64,000 nucleotides of DNA from Miscanthus floridulus (taxonomy: Eukaryota > Streptophyta > Magnoliopsida > Poales > Poaceae), in assembly GCF_019320115.1 (NCBI RefSeq), contig NC_089581.1, positions 64,957,310 to 65,021,309 of the forward strand, written 5' to 3'. A model generated the notes under the pieces. That model did not search any database. It saw nothing but the letters and a program-made list of their open reading frames with translations, and was not told the origin of the DNA. This document shows, piece by piece, positions 1-11,316 of this stretch. Each line of letters opens with the position of its first letter. Position 1 is the first letter of the stretch. The translations under genes were made by a program, and so were the position numbers.

Positions 1-500
1 GCTGCATGGTGGTGGTAGTGGAGTCCATGGATCGTCTGGTCTCTGGATACTAGTGTAAGAGCCCGGCAGGGAGGGGCCCTAGGGGCTGGCGGCTAGGGTT
101 GGAGAGGGAGCTATGGGCGGTGGCGTAGGGAGAGAGCGGTGGTGCTAGGGCAGGAGAGATGGAGAGGGTTGGCATAGGAGGGAGGGAGAGGGGAAGGAGA
201 GATAAGCCTTGAGGCAATCCTTTCTTGATTCGAATGATTACATAGCCTCTCTACTTATAGTCCTGGGTAGACTTCATCTTAAGTAATCTAATGAGAAAAG
301 TCCATATAGATATGGACTCCTTCCTATCTTAGCTAATCCTATTTCTATTGGAGATCCTCCGAATATGGATAGTGGAGCGGCGGGGATCTGCCCTTGCTTG
401 TGCGCGCCTCCCCTAGGTGGCGCTGCTGCTGCTGCTGTCGGCGGCAGCCCTCCTAGTGCTTGGGGCATGTGGGCCTAGGGCCCCCATCCGACGTATGACA
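1..500 (-). mobile_element. Terminal LTR fragment, probably Copia-type, cut by the window start
   Basis: Read on the minus strand, the block starts at 500 with TGTCATACGTCGG and runs leftwards off the window. It contains a TATA-like ACTATAAGTAG near 255-265, followed by the TGTAATCATTCGAATCAAG type of segment common in the R/U5 part of Copia LTRs. No purine-rich tract adjoins the 500 boundary on the right, so the interior probably lies to the left, or this is a solo LTR. Family assignment is an inference. No coding region is supported in it. Confidence 0.45.
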
Positions 501-1535
501 ATAGAAATCTCGTGTAACATATGATATGAATATAAGACTATAAGTACAATTACTAGAAAGCATACAATGATGCTTAGATGCGAGCATCCATCCATCTGGA
601 CGCCTCGCGCCCCACTCTGCCTTTCTGCTACCGCCTGCGCCGCTCGCTCCCGCCCGCGACGCTTGCTCCCTCCAGTCGCCTGCCCCGCCCACGTGGATTT
701 GCCACCTCCACCACGCCTCCAGCCCGAAATCGTGCCTCCTGCCTCGACTAACGCCACCCACCATGCCCGTGTTTCATCCGCCTACTACGGCCACTACAGA
801 GCCCCATGCCACTGATGAGGTTCGCACCTACGACCTTCGTGCCAATCCGTGCCATCGTGCTCCGCACCGACGCCGAGCTCCATGTCAACGAGCCTCCATT
901 TGCCCAAGCAGTATGTAGATGACCACATGTTGCAACCGTATGTTTCATGTGTTTTTTGGAAAAGTAGATATGGTGTTGCAATAGCTACACATGTATGTTC
1001 TAAGTGTATGTTCACATGTTTCAAATGTTTCAGACGTATGTTGCAAGTGTATGTTAAATATTTTAGCTTTTTTAAACGTATATTACAAGTGTTTTTCTAG
1101 ATGTTACATGACTATACAGGTATGTTTCAAGTGTATATTGCATATATTGCAACGGATGTTGAAGAGGAGATGAGACACTGGGATGGGGAAGGGGTGTAGC
1201 GGAGACTGAGCGCAGCGGAAGCAGGCTTGACGTGGTGGCACAGCAAGGTGGTGACCGTGTCGCTGGAGACCTCGTCGGCGGCGAGCTTCTCGCCAGTCAA
1301 ACCGTGCCTTTGCTCTGTCCCTATGACATGTGGGTCTAGGTTGACCTCAGGGCCTAGCTATTAGCGCCTCTGGGTGCAGTGCTCCGGGTGCACTTAGCCA
1401 AGGCCAGGATTTTTTAATGTTTTTCTTTTATTCTTTTACAGAATTTGATGCAAACTTGTAAATTTCATATCTAGAGCTAGGAGTGTCCAAATTGAGTGAA
1501 CTAAATTTTGTTAGCTTCATCTCGATGAGTACTGT
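501..1535. other. Intergenic sequence, no gene seen
   Basis: A GC-rich block at about 590-900 passes abruptly into AT-rich sequence at 930-1160 made of degenerate copies of gtatgttgcaa / gtatgtttcaa. This pattern is typical of non-autonomous transposon remnants in grasses. Short ORFs here lack any recognisable domain, and their codons look random. The two halves could belong to one decayed element, but no terminal repeats were found. Confidence 0.5.
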
Positions 1536-1564
1536 CACTACAAGAAACTTGTTAATCCATGATG
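1536..1564 (+). repeat. CACTA left terminal inverted repeat
   Basis: A 29-bp terminal repeat, starting CACTACAAG and ending ATCCATGATG. It pairs with 7411-7439 with three mismatches. Confidence 0.88.
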
Positions 1565-1943
1565 GATTCTTGGTGAGGATTTACAAATCGTCACTGACAG
1601 ACGCAATATGTGATGATAATTTATTTTTCGTCATGGTTGTGTAGCAGTGGATATTCCCGGACCGCTAACTCGTGATGGTTTTATCCGGATCGTCACAGTG
1701 TATGATTTTAAATTCGTCGTAATCTAGTGAGCCTAAAACAATATAATAGGACCGCTATCAATATTTAGTTTAAAGAAAAATAAAAAATGTGATTGCAAAG
1801 AGAATCAAACCCAAAAGACGATTTGTAAACTATTTGAACAAATTAATTTTGTTACTTTGTTACATGTATATGATGCATATGGCAAAACTAAAAATATTCT
1901 CCATATATATGGTGTGGATGGGAACAAAAAAAATCTATAGCAT

Positions 1944-2004
1944 GTGGGGCTTGAACCCCAGCACCTGTAGTAAAGTGGCAAAATTTCTTACCATTGGAGC
2001 TACC
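1944..2004 (-). pseudogene. tRNA-like relic 1 inside the CACTA element
   Basis: On the minus strand the block begins with GGTAGCTCCAATGGTAAG, resembling a D-arm/A box. It ends with GGGGTTCAAGCCCCAC, a T-arm with a B-box-like core. The intervening part does not give a convincing anticodon stem. A full acceptor stem is missing, so this is not a functional tRNA gene. It may be a tRNA-derived SINE remnant or a sequence captured by the transposon. Confidence 0.45.
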
Positions 2005-2311
2005 TGTTCTATTTGACCAAATGTGCACTTAAGTATTTTTATTTATTTCCTTGCCCAGCATTCAAGTCAACGTTGCCCATTCACTCGAGTTGCCCAGCAT
2101 CCAGTCGGCGTGGCCCATTCATCACTCGAGTTGGCCCAGCATTCGAGTTGGACCAGCCTTTGGTAAAATTAGGAGGAAAAAAAAGATGCCCTCAGTGGGA
2201 ATCGGACTCATGTACACCGAAGGCCCGACGCGCATGGACGATGGCCTCGCGAGGCGGCCCAAAGCAGGCGCAACAGCGCGCAGCCAGAAATTAACAAAAC
2301 ATCCAGTGCCT

Positions 2312-2373
2312 CGGCGGAGGTTCAAAATCAGGATCGCCTGGTTTAGAAGCGCAAGTTCTACCACTGAGCTACG
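2312..2373 (-). pseudogene. tRNA-like relic 2 inside the CACTA element
   Basis: The minus strand carries CGTAGCTCAGTGGTAGAAC, an A-box/D-arm. A CTTCTAAAC segment follows that resembles an Arg (TCT) anticodon loop, then TTTTGAACCTCC, a degraded T-arm. A further B-box-like GAGTCCGATTCCC lies on the minus strand near 2199-2211. Acceptor-stem pairing is not evident. These are relics, not tRNA genes. Confidence 0.42.
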
Positions 2374-2865
2374 TGAAATTTTGTGATGAATCTGGTGGTC
2401 GGCGCTATATATTATGTAAATTATTGGTAAAATCAATTTGTGCATTAAGCTATGCATAACAAAAGTTTTTATATAACTAGGTGGCTTTTGTTTATTAACC
2501 CCTATCTCCAAAACAGAAAAACATGTGAAGATTATTATTAAACTATGGCATTAATGTTCTCAGTTTATATTACCACTTATGCATGATATGATTTACGTTA
2601 AGCCATGGACACATTGACGTATAACTACACTCTCAACACTCCCAGAATTCCCGAGAGCTAAGGGCGCTTCTAAGTTCTAATAATCCTTTTGACATATGCC
2701 ATTTTGACATGTAGTGTGAATGTGTTCTAATCGTCCGTCTTTACGTGCTCATGGACCCACGTGCAACGGCACGCTTTGAGAAAAGGGTGATGTCCGTATA
2801 GCCGATGCATGCCTGTCTATCGGCACCTAGACAACGAGAAATGAGGTATCCTGTATATTACGCCT

Positions 2866-4180
2866 ACATGCATGCAGGCCCAAAGCATGGCCGTACGCAG
2901 AATCTTAGTTTTATCTGATCAATTTCGACCATTATTGCATTTATTTCGTGCTAAAATTGAGAAAAGAGGTCGAGTTATGACTTGAAAATAATATATTTTT
3001 TCATCCACCATCACCAAAACTGGTTCTCTAGGACATATGAGACCCAATATAAAAATTTGGTACTGTTTCAGATCATTTCTGGGGAAGCCCCAGTTCAACC
3101 TTCAATTAAGGCGTTTCGCCACGCAGAAATTCATTTAAAGTGCAAAAAATAGCAAAACACCTCCAGAAAATATGAAATTTAGCGTTTCTTCACTCCGTGG
3201 CTTGTACAAGCTTGAGAAAAAATTTTGAGGGACATACGAGATTAAAATGCACAAGTCATGTGGAGACCTAGAAGTTGCTGTCAGGCCTTGTCAAAATGAC
3301 GCAGCATGTACATTACCCATAGTCGAAATAGGTTGATTTTTTTACATGCATGCATGCCCAAATCATGGCCCTACGGAATCTTAGATTTATCTGATCAATT
3401 TCGACCATTATTGCATTTATTTTGTGCTAAACTTGAGAAAAGAGGTCGAGTTATGACTTGAAAATAATATATTTTGCCATCCACCATCACCAAAACTGGT
3501 TCTCTAGGACATATGAGACCCAATATAAAAATTTGGTACCGTTTCGGATCATTTCTGGGAAGCCTCAGTTCAACCTTCAATTACGGCGTTCCGACATAAA
3601 AAAAATTCATTTAAAGTGTAGAAAATAGCAAAACACCTTTGGAAAATTTGAAACTTAGCGTTTCCTCATCCTGTGGATGCACAAGCTTGAGAAAAAATTC
3701 AAGGGACATACGAGATCAAAATGCACAAGTCAGGTGGAGACCTAGGAGTTGCAGTCAGGGCTGGTCAAATGATGCAGGCACTTTGTAAAGCATGTACATT
3801 ACCCATTGTCCAAATAGGTTGAATTTTTTTTACAAGCATGCATACCCAAATCATGGCCCCATGCAGAATCTTAGATTTATCTGATCAATTTCGACCATAA
3901 TTGTATTTATTTTGTGCTAAAATTGAGAAAAGAGGTCAAGTTATGACTTGAAAATAATATATTTTCCATCCACCGTCACCAAAACTGGTTCTCAAGGATA
4001 TATGAGACCCAGTATAAAAGTTTGGTAATGTTTCGGATCATTTCTGGGGAAGCCTCAGTTCAACATTCAATTACGGTGTTCCGTAGCGTAAAAAATCATT
4101 TAAATTATAGAAAATAGCTAAACACCTCCCAAAAATCTGAAACTTAGCGTTCCCTCATCTTGTGGCATACACAAGCTTGG
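2866..4180. repeat. Three tandem copies of a ~480-bp unit inside the CACTA element
   Basis: The anchor cccaaa..catggcc..gaatcttag recurs at 2879, 3357 and 3845, giving unit lengths of 478 and 488 bp. The third copy is shorter and ends near acaagcttgggc at about 4180. All copies share the stretch from ctgatcaatttcgaccat to acaagcttgag. No coding potential is conserved between copies. Copies differ by scattered substitutions and small indels, so the duplication is not very recent. Confidence 0.85.
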
Positions 4181-4230
4181 GCATCTACTTTGTAAATTAG
4201 GCGATTTTTAGCCTAGGTCCATAGATTTTA

Positions 4231-4306
4231 CAATAGTGACACCAGCTCGTTAGGAACCGTCAGTGTTAAAATAGGCACCACTAGAGAAATCGTCGTTGTA
4301 CTAGTG
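4231..4306. mobile_element. Internal CACTA-type terminus fragment
   Basis: The segment contains agtgacacc, aaccgtcagtg and aaatcgtcg repeats and ends gttgtactagtg. This resembles the 3' terminus of a different CACTA family (inverse CACTAGTACAAC). No matching left end was found in the window, so this is a fragment or an older nested end. Confidence 0.4.
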
Positions 4307-4679
4307 AAGACATAAAAAAAAAAGGCACGTGTCTTAGTTTACAATAAAAAAGATGTATTCTATTGCATTTCGTTGATTTGATGCAGGTGAGGAATAGCTA
4401 GATGGATGTTTGATCAAGGGGGTCATTAGAAATCACGCTTAGTATTCTCCATAGATCATAACACTTATAAGGAAGCATTGGCTTGCAAAACTTTTGTGCT
4501 AAATAAATCATTGTCATTCCGTATGTCATATATTTAAAAAATATCTCATAAATAAAGATTATGATTTTAGTGAATTTTAAAATATTCCAATCTTTAATAA
4601 ATAGTTTGGAATTATTCAAAGAAAATATTTGTTATCGAAATTAAATTAACAAATTATAATTTATAAACATGTCAATTGT

Positions 4680-4800
4680 ATCATTCTCTCGGCCGGCCCA
4701 TCTTCAGCCCATTATCAGCGTCTACATATAAGAGGGTGGGAAACCCTAGCCCCATTATCTCGGTGCCTACCGCCGCCGCCGCTGCCGCTGCAGTCCACTG
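4680..4800 (+). promoter_or_regulatory. Promoter/5'UTR-like segment inside the CACTA element
   Basis: Within about 60 bp lie a GGCCCA motif (4694), a second AGCCCA motif (about 4705), a TATA-like catataag (4725) and AAACCCTAG (4741, a telo-box). A run of CCG/GCC trinucleotides follows. This combination is typical of promoters and leaders of plant translation-related genes such as ribosomal proteins. It suggests that the transposon captured the 5' end of a host gene. The donor gene was not identified. Confidence 0.35.
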
Positions 4801-4924
4801 CCCACCTCTCCCTCCCTATATTCCTCACCACCCAAGCCTCTCCTTCAACATCCGGCGGCACCAACACGGAGACTGAGGGCGGCGTGGTCGAGTTGCCCAG
4901 TGCTGGCGGAGGCTGAGGCGGATA

Positions 4925-5215
4925 GGCAGATCTCGCCTCCCCCTCCCTCACCGACGGTGCTGGAGGGTGGATCTCGTCTCCTCCCCCCTCACCGACGGTG
5001 CCTAGGACGGATCTCGCATCCCTCTACCTCACCGATGGCATCAGGGGCTGATCCTGCCTCCCTCTCGCTCAACAACGGCGTCGAGGGCGGATCCCACCTC
5101 CCTCTCCCTCACCGACGGTGTCGAGAGCGAATCTCGCCTCCATCTCCCGCACCGACCATGGTCAGGGCGGATCTCGCCTCCTCCCTCTACCTCACTGATG
5201 GCGTCGAGGGTGCCG
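4925..5215 (+). repeat. GC-rich minisatellite (about 50-bp units) inside the CACTA element
   Basis: At least five degenerate copies of ggatctcgcctcc..ctccctcaccgacggtg..gagggc follow one another. The reading frame across them is open by composition but has no known domain. It directly follows the promoter-like segment. It could be an amplified piece of a captured first exon, or simply a tandem repeat. Confidence 0.7.
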
Positions 5216-5289
5216 CAGGGAGGCACGCGCGCTGTTCACGGGAGGCACTACTGCGGAGGCCTAAAGCAGCACGGGCACGCGGAGGCTGA

Positions 5290-5540
5290 GGCTGAGGCTG
5301 ACATGGCCTAAGGCGATGCTGATGATTTCAATTGTCTGCTCGGCAGCGACGAGCTCGGCAACGAAGTGCAGAGGGCTCAGCAGCGGGCAACGGAGGGCTG
5401 CTCCAGGCTGTTTGTCTGAGGTTTTCTTGGGTTTACTTTCTTTAACAGTACTGTGACAGCGCCCTTTGCGTTTTCCTTTTTGGTGTGCAGATGGTTGCAG
5501 TGAAGCAGCTCGGTCAAGATGAGAGCCTGCTGGTGTAAGA
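5290..5540 (+). pseudogene. Possible captured exon fragments in the CACTA element
   Basis: A frame at about 5305-5410 reads DADDFNCLLGSDELG and ends near a tctgag/gttttcttgg junction. After a pyrimidine-rich stretch ending tttggtgtgcag at 5489, a second short frame reads MVAVKQLGQDESLL and is followed by gtgtaag (5532). The arrangement looks like exon, intron, exon with GT-AG-like edges. VAVKQL is reminiscent of the beta-3 strand of plant protein kinases, but the piece is too short for assignment. CACTA elements in grasses often carry such host gene pieces. Function is unknown. Confidence 0.3.
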
Positions 5541-6632
5541 TTACATACCGTTCGGAAGCCTGCAAAGCCATTTGCTTAGTAATTTATTCTTCAACTTCCT
5601 GTTGTTCTTGTTCGGTGTAGTAGCTAATTGGTGCGCTGCAGTGTACTTCTGGAGTCGATGAATGTCAAGAGCCTGTCCATTTTCTTTTTTGTAGATTACA
5701 GACGTCAATGCCTGCCTTTTTTTCCCTTTGATTTGTGATGATAGTTATCTGCTTTTGATTCCTTGTTATGCATTAGATAGATACTTGCTCTAGTGTTTAA
5801 GGCGAAATGACAGACAGATCTTGACAACCTGACCCCTTTTCTTGTCTGATGATACCTATGTATTTCTCATTAGTTTTAAAATTTAATAAGGTTGTGTTTC
5901 TATGCTATAGTAAACATTACAGAACTTGTCTTTGATACATTGTGTAAAAAAACCCACTCTAACCGGAGATAGGCGTGTATTTCTCATCTCTATACTCTTA
6001 TCTGTACACGAGATTTTTCTAATTGAATTGGCCTCACATTATATAGTCTGATAGCACGTAATAATGGAATTTTGTTGGAGTTCACTTAGCCACAGGTATT
6101 GTTACTGTTTACTGTTTCCCTTATTTTAGTTCAGAATAAGTTGCTGTAAAATATATAGAGTAGAGCTGATGGTTAATGATGTCTTGTGAGAGTGGGTCTT
6201 TCATGTCTTGGATACATTTGTAACTATATGTACTTGTGTACTTTGTGATGACTTGGCTTTTGGCAGTGAATGTTACATGTACCATGATAGTCTAAGTATG
6301 TTTTCTAGCCATCTGTTTATTAAAATCTTTGTGAGACGTGCTAACCTCTTATTTCTAACTTGCGTGCGCAGGTAATAACACCATAAAGGTTGTCAGATTT
6401 GGTAAAGTCTAGCTTTTTGTTTGACTTTGGTGAGCGTTTAAATAGTAATGGACCTAGGATGTGAGACTTAGGTTGTATTTAAGATGTGCATCTTTTGCCG
6501 CTGCTACTGGTTGCATTTTGTCGGTGCTGGTGCTTGCATTTTGTGGCTGCTGCTGCTTCATGCATGCATTTTGCCACTGCGGCATGGATTAAGATGTTGG
6601 AGTTGTATGTATTTTCAGAATCTCTATTTGTT
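5541..6632. other. AT-rich interior of the CACTA element, no gene seen
   Basis: The composition resembles intron or 3'UTR sequence (T-rich, many stops in all frames). It may be the remainder of the captured gene. No domain, tandem repeat or RNA gene was recognised. Confidence 0.5.
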
Positions 6633-6770
6633 GGCCCCGCTCGGCTTACCCCATATTCGGCTTTTCGGCTTCTTTTTTCAGCTGGAACAGTGTTTTTCTC
6701 TCATAACATTTCAGCCAGAACCGTGTTTTTTAGCCAATTTCAGTCAAGATTCAGCAAGCCGAACGGGGCC
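6633..6770. mobile_element. Small MITE nested in the CACTA element
   Basis: The element starts GGCCCCGCTCGGCTTAC and ends with the inverse of GGCCCCGTTCGGCTTGC. It is 138 bp long and has no coding capacity. The flanks share GTT on both sides, a possible 3-bp target duplication. The superfamily is not certain. Confidence 0.6.
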
Positions 6771-7410
6771 GTTGTAAACTGCAAGGTTGAATGGGATGTT
6801 GGATGAAAACTTATGTAATCTGAAGTTGGATGAAAATTTATGTGATACGTTGGATGGAAAAATAAGATTATTTTTTTATGTGCTGCTACAATTATCTTTA
6901 TGGGCTGTGTATATGGCTATATATGGGTTGTATGTGTGAAAATGGGCTGTGTATATGGGTCGTATGTGCTGTAGTAGTGGGCTGAAAAGTGTGCTAAAAA
7001 TTGATGACGAAATTGGGCTTCAAAATGGCTGAAATTGGGCTGCCAAAATGGCTGAAAAAGAGCTACAAAAATAGCTAAAATTGGGTAAAAAATTGGCCCA
7101 TCTTAAATTTCGGCCTATTAATAAATGGGCTGAGGTAGTGTCCACGTCATCATCCACGTAAGCATCTGTGATGATGTGGCGGTTTATCCATGATGTTTAT
7201 TTTTTGTCGTAGGAAATGGACTTGAGCTGGGCTAACTGGCCTTGGGCTCTATTGTGACGATTTAGATCGTCATCGATTCTGTTAATCTGTGATGATTTTC
7301 AACAAAACGTCATGGAGGTTAATCCATGACACTCAATCTATGATGATATTTGAAATCATCACACATGTAGCTTGATGACATTTTTTAGCTGATTCATGAC
7401 GAAAAATTTT
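6771..7410. other. Right subterminal region of the CACTA element
   Basis: No gene is seen. The stretch holds runs of ggctg(aaa)attgggct-like short repeats at 6900-7130. Repeated gtgatgat / cgtca / tccatgatg motifs follow at 7140-7410, and these are the presumed transposase-binding subterminal repeats. Confidence 0.6.
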
Positions 7411-7439
7411 CATCATGGATTAACAGGATTCCTGTAGTG
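7411..7439 (-). repeat. CACTA right terminal inverted repeat
   Basis: A 29-bp repeat in inverse orientation to 1536-1564 that ends in gtagtg on the plus strand. It is preceded by subterminal cgtca/gatga repeats. Confidence 0.88.
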
Positions 7440-7680
7440 TATCTGTTAAAAATATGAAACTTGGTATGTGCTATAGTTTTATACCCAGTTTGAATTTATC
7501 TTTTTTATTGTCTATTAATCTTGTAAAATGCATAACTTAGAGTTTGGAAAATGCTAAAAATAGTATTCCAATTTTGTTAGTCTTGTTTTGACATGTTATA
7601 GCTAAAAAAAATATTAAACCTATAGTGAGCATGCTTTGAGTATGACTTTGTAATTTAACTTAGTTAAATGCTAGTTTCTT

Positions 7681-7794
7681 GTGAAATTAATTGTGGTCGA
7701 TTTATGTAACCTATGGGCATGAATTAATTTTTTTCTTGTGAAATTAATTGTGGTCGATTTATGTAACCTATGGGCATGAATTAATTTTCTCAGT
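7681..7794. repeat. 57-bp tandem duplication
   Basis: The unit beginning gtgaaattaattgtggtcg occurs at 7681 and again at 7738, almost identical. It lies in AT-rich intergenic DNA just outside the CACTA element. No gene is affected. Confidence 0.85.
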
Positions 7795-8529
7795 ATTCTT
7801 ATATTATGAGGAATGTAAGAAAAATAGAAAATCTGTTGTTTGACATTTTTCACTATGCTAAACCTATTTAAGTTGTTATAAGCCTATGTAACTTGTCATG
7901 TTTTGTAGAGGTTGCTACACTCCTTCAAATGGCATGAAATTTTAACAGTAGACCATTGGAGTATGTGTAGGCTGTTGTAATTTTTCTAGAATTTATTGAG
8001 CACTGGAAGTAGCAGTTCCAATTTTCATCTAAATTATGTGATAAATTAATAAAGGCTTATATAAAATTGATTTGGGTCCAACCATTATACTTTGTAACAT
8101 GTTGGTGATGTATATAACCTGTTGGTACAGTTGGTTGTGCCCAGTTTTGATTGGTTGTATGCAGTTAGCTATTTATTGCTCTATAATTCACTTGCATCTA
8201 GTTTCTTGACTTGTTTGCTTTCTGTGAGCTTGAGGCTTGTTATTAAGATGCTTAGGATAATTAAGATAAGTTGTTAGATGTAGGTTTTAGGTTTCTTACT
8301 GATGATGAATAACTTTACCTTAGGTTGCGAGAAAGTGAGGAATGCTTGTTTCTTGTACTAGAGAAGAGATATGCACCTACTTAGTAAAATAAAGTTAATC
8401 GTGTTATCACCTTGCCATCTTGTTGTTAAGAATGTATATTATGCATTGCACCATATCATTCATATCCTCCTTTATGCCTTCTCTATATTTATCCATGTAC
8501 TCATACATATAGGATCGGTAGAGGGAGTG
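7795..8529. other. Intergenic AT-rich sequence, no gene seen
   Basis: No convincing frame, RNA gene or transposon end was recognised. It may form the left part of the older LTR element that follows. Confidence 0.4.
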
Positions 8530-10012
8530 ACACTGTTGGAGTTCAAACTCCAAGGAGAGGAGACCCTGTAGGAGGTCCCACAGCCGGAGGTTCCCAAAGG
8601 AGAAGGACAGGTTCAGGAGGAGTTGCCCGAGTGTCCTGATCACCGACCCTCGGTCTATATGAAAGGCAAGCCCCAAAGCATTATAAATCTCCCATATTTT
8701 ATAAAATATCGATTTGAGTTCTTTATGTTTGATGCATTAGGTTGTAGGAGTTATTTATAAACACTTGATGCATATAATCTTCTTGTCTAGAAATATATAT
8801 ATTGAACCCTGTGTAGGTCCAGGATCGAATATATGCTTAGCCATGCTTAGCTCGGTAGAAGTCGGATGATTTCCTGTCATCTACGAGATATAGGTGGATA
8901 TCTGGCCACGGTTGGCTATATTTGCTATTATGGAAAAGAACCATATGATGATGTAAATGGAGGCCGAACGGAGTCTAGGTTATAGGATGACACTTGTGAT
9001 TCCGTTCGAGCCGCTTAAGGACCGTATCGTTACAGGTCCTCATGTCATTTTGAACATAGCCTCTCACTTAGCTGGCCGGATAACTCGTTTCGACCACGAA
9101 GCCGAGTAGTTCAACTCAGGTTGGGAGTCATTCTATTCAAGTGCATACACTAGAGGTAGTAAGGATGTGCAAGGAGTTGAATATGATGCGAATGGCAGGC
9201 CGAGCCTGAGCATCCTGGCAGCTGGTTGGTCCCTGAGGATGCGGCGCTAATCAAACCTGCGAAGTTGAGTCCTGAGTTATACCAAAGGTGACCCGACGCA
9301 ACCCTGACGGGGGAAGTATGGGTTTGTGTTAGGATTTTTGCCCAGCTGGTTGCAATCGATTCGAATCGCCGTCTCTCCCGGATAGTGAGAAACTTGACTG
9401 AGCCCTTTCATCGTAGTAACTTGATGATTTGTGATGGTTATGATAAATATAAAAATACTACACCGGATATAGTTACTATTGTTTGCTTTAGCTTAAATTA
9501 AGTGATTGCTCTAGTACAGGTGCCAACCTAGACATGCTTAATTTTAATAAGTATAACTTATTGCTAGAATAACTAAATAGATCAAGACATGTATTACTTC
9601 AGCTTTTATGTAAAATATTGTCAAGCCAGCTCTACCTTCTATAACCTTGCATAATCCTTGGTGTGCCTTTATTTTTAGTTTATAACGGGTAAGTCTAGCT
9701 GAGTACATTCCAGTACTCAGGGTTTATTCCCACTTGTTGCAGATGGTACCGTGTATCATGGTTACTGCATGAACTGCTTCTCTCCAGCTGTGGATGAGGA
9801 GTGAGACCGTGGGCACAGTCCTTCTATATTAGTTTGTTCAGGTTACTTTTGTTGGACTTGATCATAGAACTGGCATATATATGAACCGTGTGTGTGATGG
9901 TTTCAAAACTATATTGCTTCCGCTACTAAATTTGGACTTTGTGTTGTAATAACTTTATTCGTACTCCGATATATGTTGAACTACTTGCGAACTTTATGTA
10001 ACATGTGGCATG
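8530..10012 (+). mobile_element. Fragment of an older LTR retrotransposon (target of element A)
   Basis: The stretch has the character of the long non-coding region of a grass Gypsy element. Recognisable phrases include atatgcttagccatgcttag, gtagaagtcggatgatttcctgtca, and gagtacattccagtactcagggttt before gcagatggtacc. I associate these with abundant Tekay/Del-type repeats of Andropogoneae from general knowledge, not from a search. No coding domain is present. The sequence is interrupted at 10013 by element A and resumes at 25778 after a GCATG target duplication. Confidence 0.45.
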
Positions 10013-11316
10013 TGTCGGTGTTTCGGACCGGGAGGTCCTCAACCAACTAGTGAATTTATCCTGCATGTTCTCGATTCCAGATGGTGATGCAAAGAGACAC
10101 AAGGATTATACTGGTTCGGGCAATTCGAGCCCTACGTCTAGTCCGGGAGATCGATCTTGTATTCCTTGCACTGAAATGCTTGTAGTAGGGGGTTACAAGC
10201 TAGGTGAGAGAGGGTGCTAGTCCTAGGTCTCGGCGAGGTGTGATGTGGGTAGCTTGAGACATTGCTCTCAGGCGGCAGGGAAATGTGTGTGTTACAGGGT
10301 GTTGTTCTTCATTCGTGCCCCCCTAAATGGCCCAAGTCCTTCCCTTTTATAGTTGAAGGGAGGACAAGGACAGTACATGTGCTAACTATACGGCGTCGTG
10401 TGAATAGAGGCGGCGTGTCCATGCCCTATAGCCTATTCCTATGGCGGCGTGGTCGTCGGAGTGGTCCGTTCTTGGAATACTAGGGCGGCATGTAGGTCAC
10501 ATCCGATCCTGTGCATCATGGGAGTTCCAGGGCTGCCTCGGAGCGGGTGCGGCGATCAGCATGCAGGTCGCTGTGGACTGACTGTGCACGAGGCCGAGGC
10601 TCGGTCGGCGCCGAGGCCGCACCGCAGTGGGGGGTCTCGGTGGACACGAATCCCGAGATAGCCGAGACCCTGGTGCAGAGTGCCGAGGCCCAGAGAGAGC
10701 GGTTGATCTGGTGTGCTGGTTCGGAGGCGGTGATGACCTAGGCCAGGCTGCCCATGTCATGTTGTTTTTGAGGTGGGGATCGCGGGGCATAGTGTAGTGC
10801 GGGCGCTGATCGTGGGTACAGCGTCAAAATACAGTGGCCGGTAATCCCCGCCATGCCCTGTCTCAGCCGGTATGGCGCTGATGCGTCCTCATGTCCCGTC
10901 GGCCATTCTGCGGTGTCGAGCCATCGTCCGGCTAAGATTGCAGGAGTGGTTGACGTATTAATGGGACGTGACGTGCTATCAGGAAGACCGGCCGAGGCGG
11001 GGGTGATGGGCTATGGATAAGCCGGCCTCGAGCGATACGGAGAATAAGGCCTCACGCGAGACGGAGAATAAGGCCTCACGTGAAATGGAGATTGGTCTCC
11101 TTGCTAAGACCTTCTGTGAGAGGCCTTGTGTGGGGCGGAAATTGCGTCAGGATGCCGAGGCCTCCCGTAAGAGGCCTGAGGCGATGCAGAGAACCGGATG
11201 GGCTCAGATAGGGCTAGTTATGGGCCCATGGCTTACCCTCTAGCTTTGCCGTTGATGGGACTTTAGTGCCTCTTTTGGTGTATGCTTGGGGTACCCTGTT
11301 TTTATGGTACCCGACA
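10013..11316 (-). repeat. Element A 3' LTR (left copy)
   Basis: The LTR starts TGTCGGTG on the plus strand and ends ACCCGACA. On the element's own strand it begins TGTCGGGTACCATAAAAAC. It matches 24470-25777 over its whole length. Confidence 0.93.

Larger units (their letters stand above)
1536..7439. mobile_element. CACTA (En/Spm-type) DNA transposon, non-autonomous, 5.9 kb
   Basis: The element starts with CACTACAAGAAAC and ends with the inverse of CACTACAGGAATC. The 29-bp terminal inverted repeats match at 26 positions. Subterminal regions (about 1560-1730 and 7140-7410) are filled with short gatgat / cgtca / tccatgatg repeats in both orientations, as in CACTA elements. The 3-bp flanks are tgt and tat, so a target duplication is imperfect. 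No transposase reading frame is present, so mobility would need a helper. It has accumulated internal tandem repeats, tRNA-like relics and gene-like sequence, described separately. Confidence 0.85.

Noticed and set aside
1944..2373. Functional tRNA genes
   Set aside because: Acceptor stems and anticodon arms are not complete. Only A- and B-box-like words remain.
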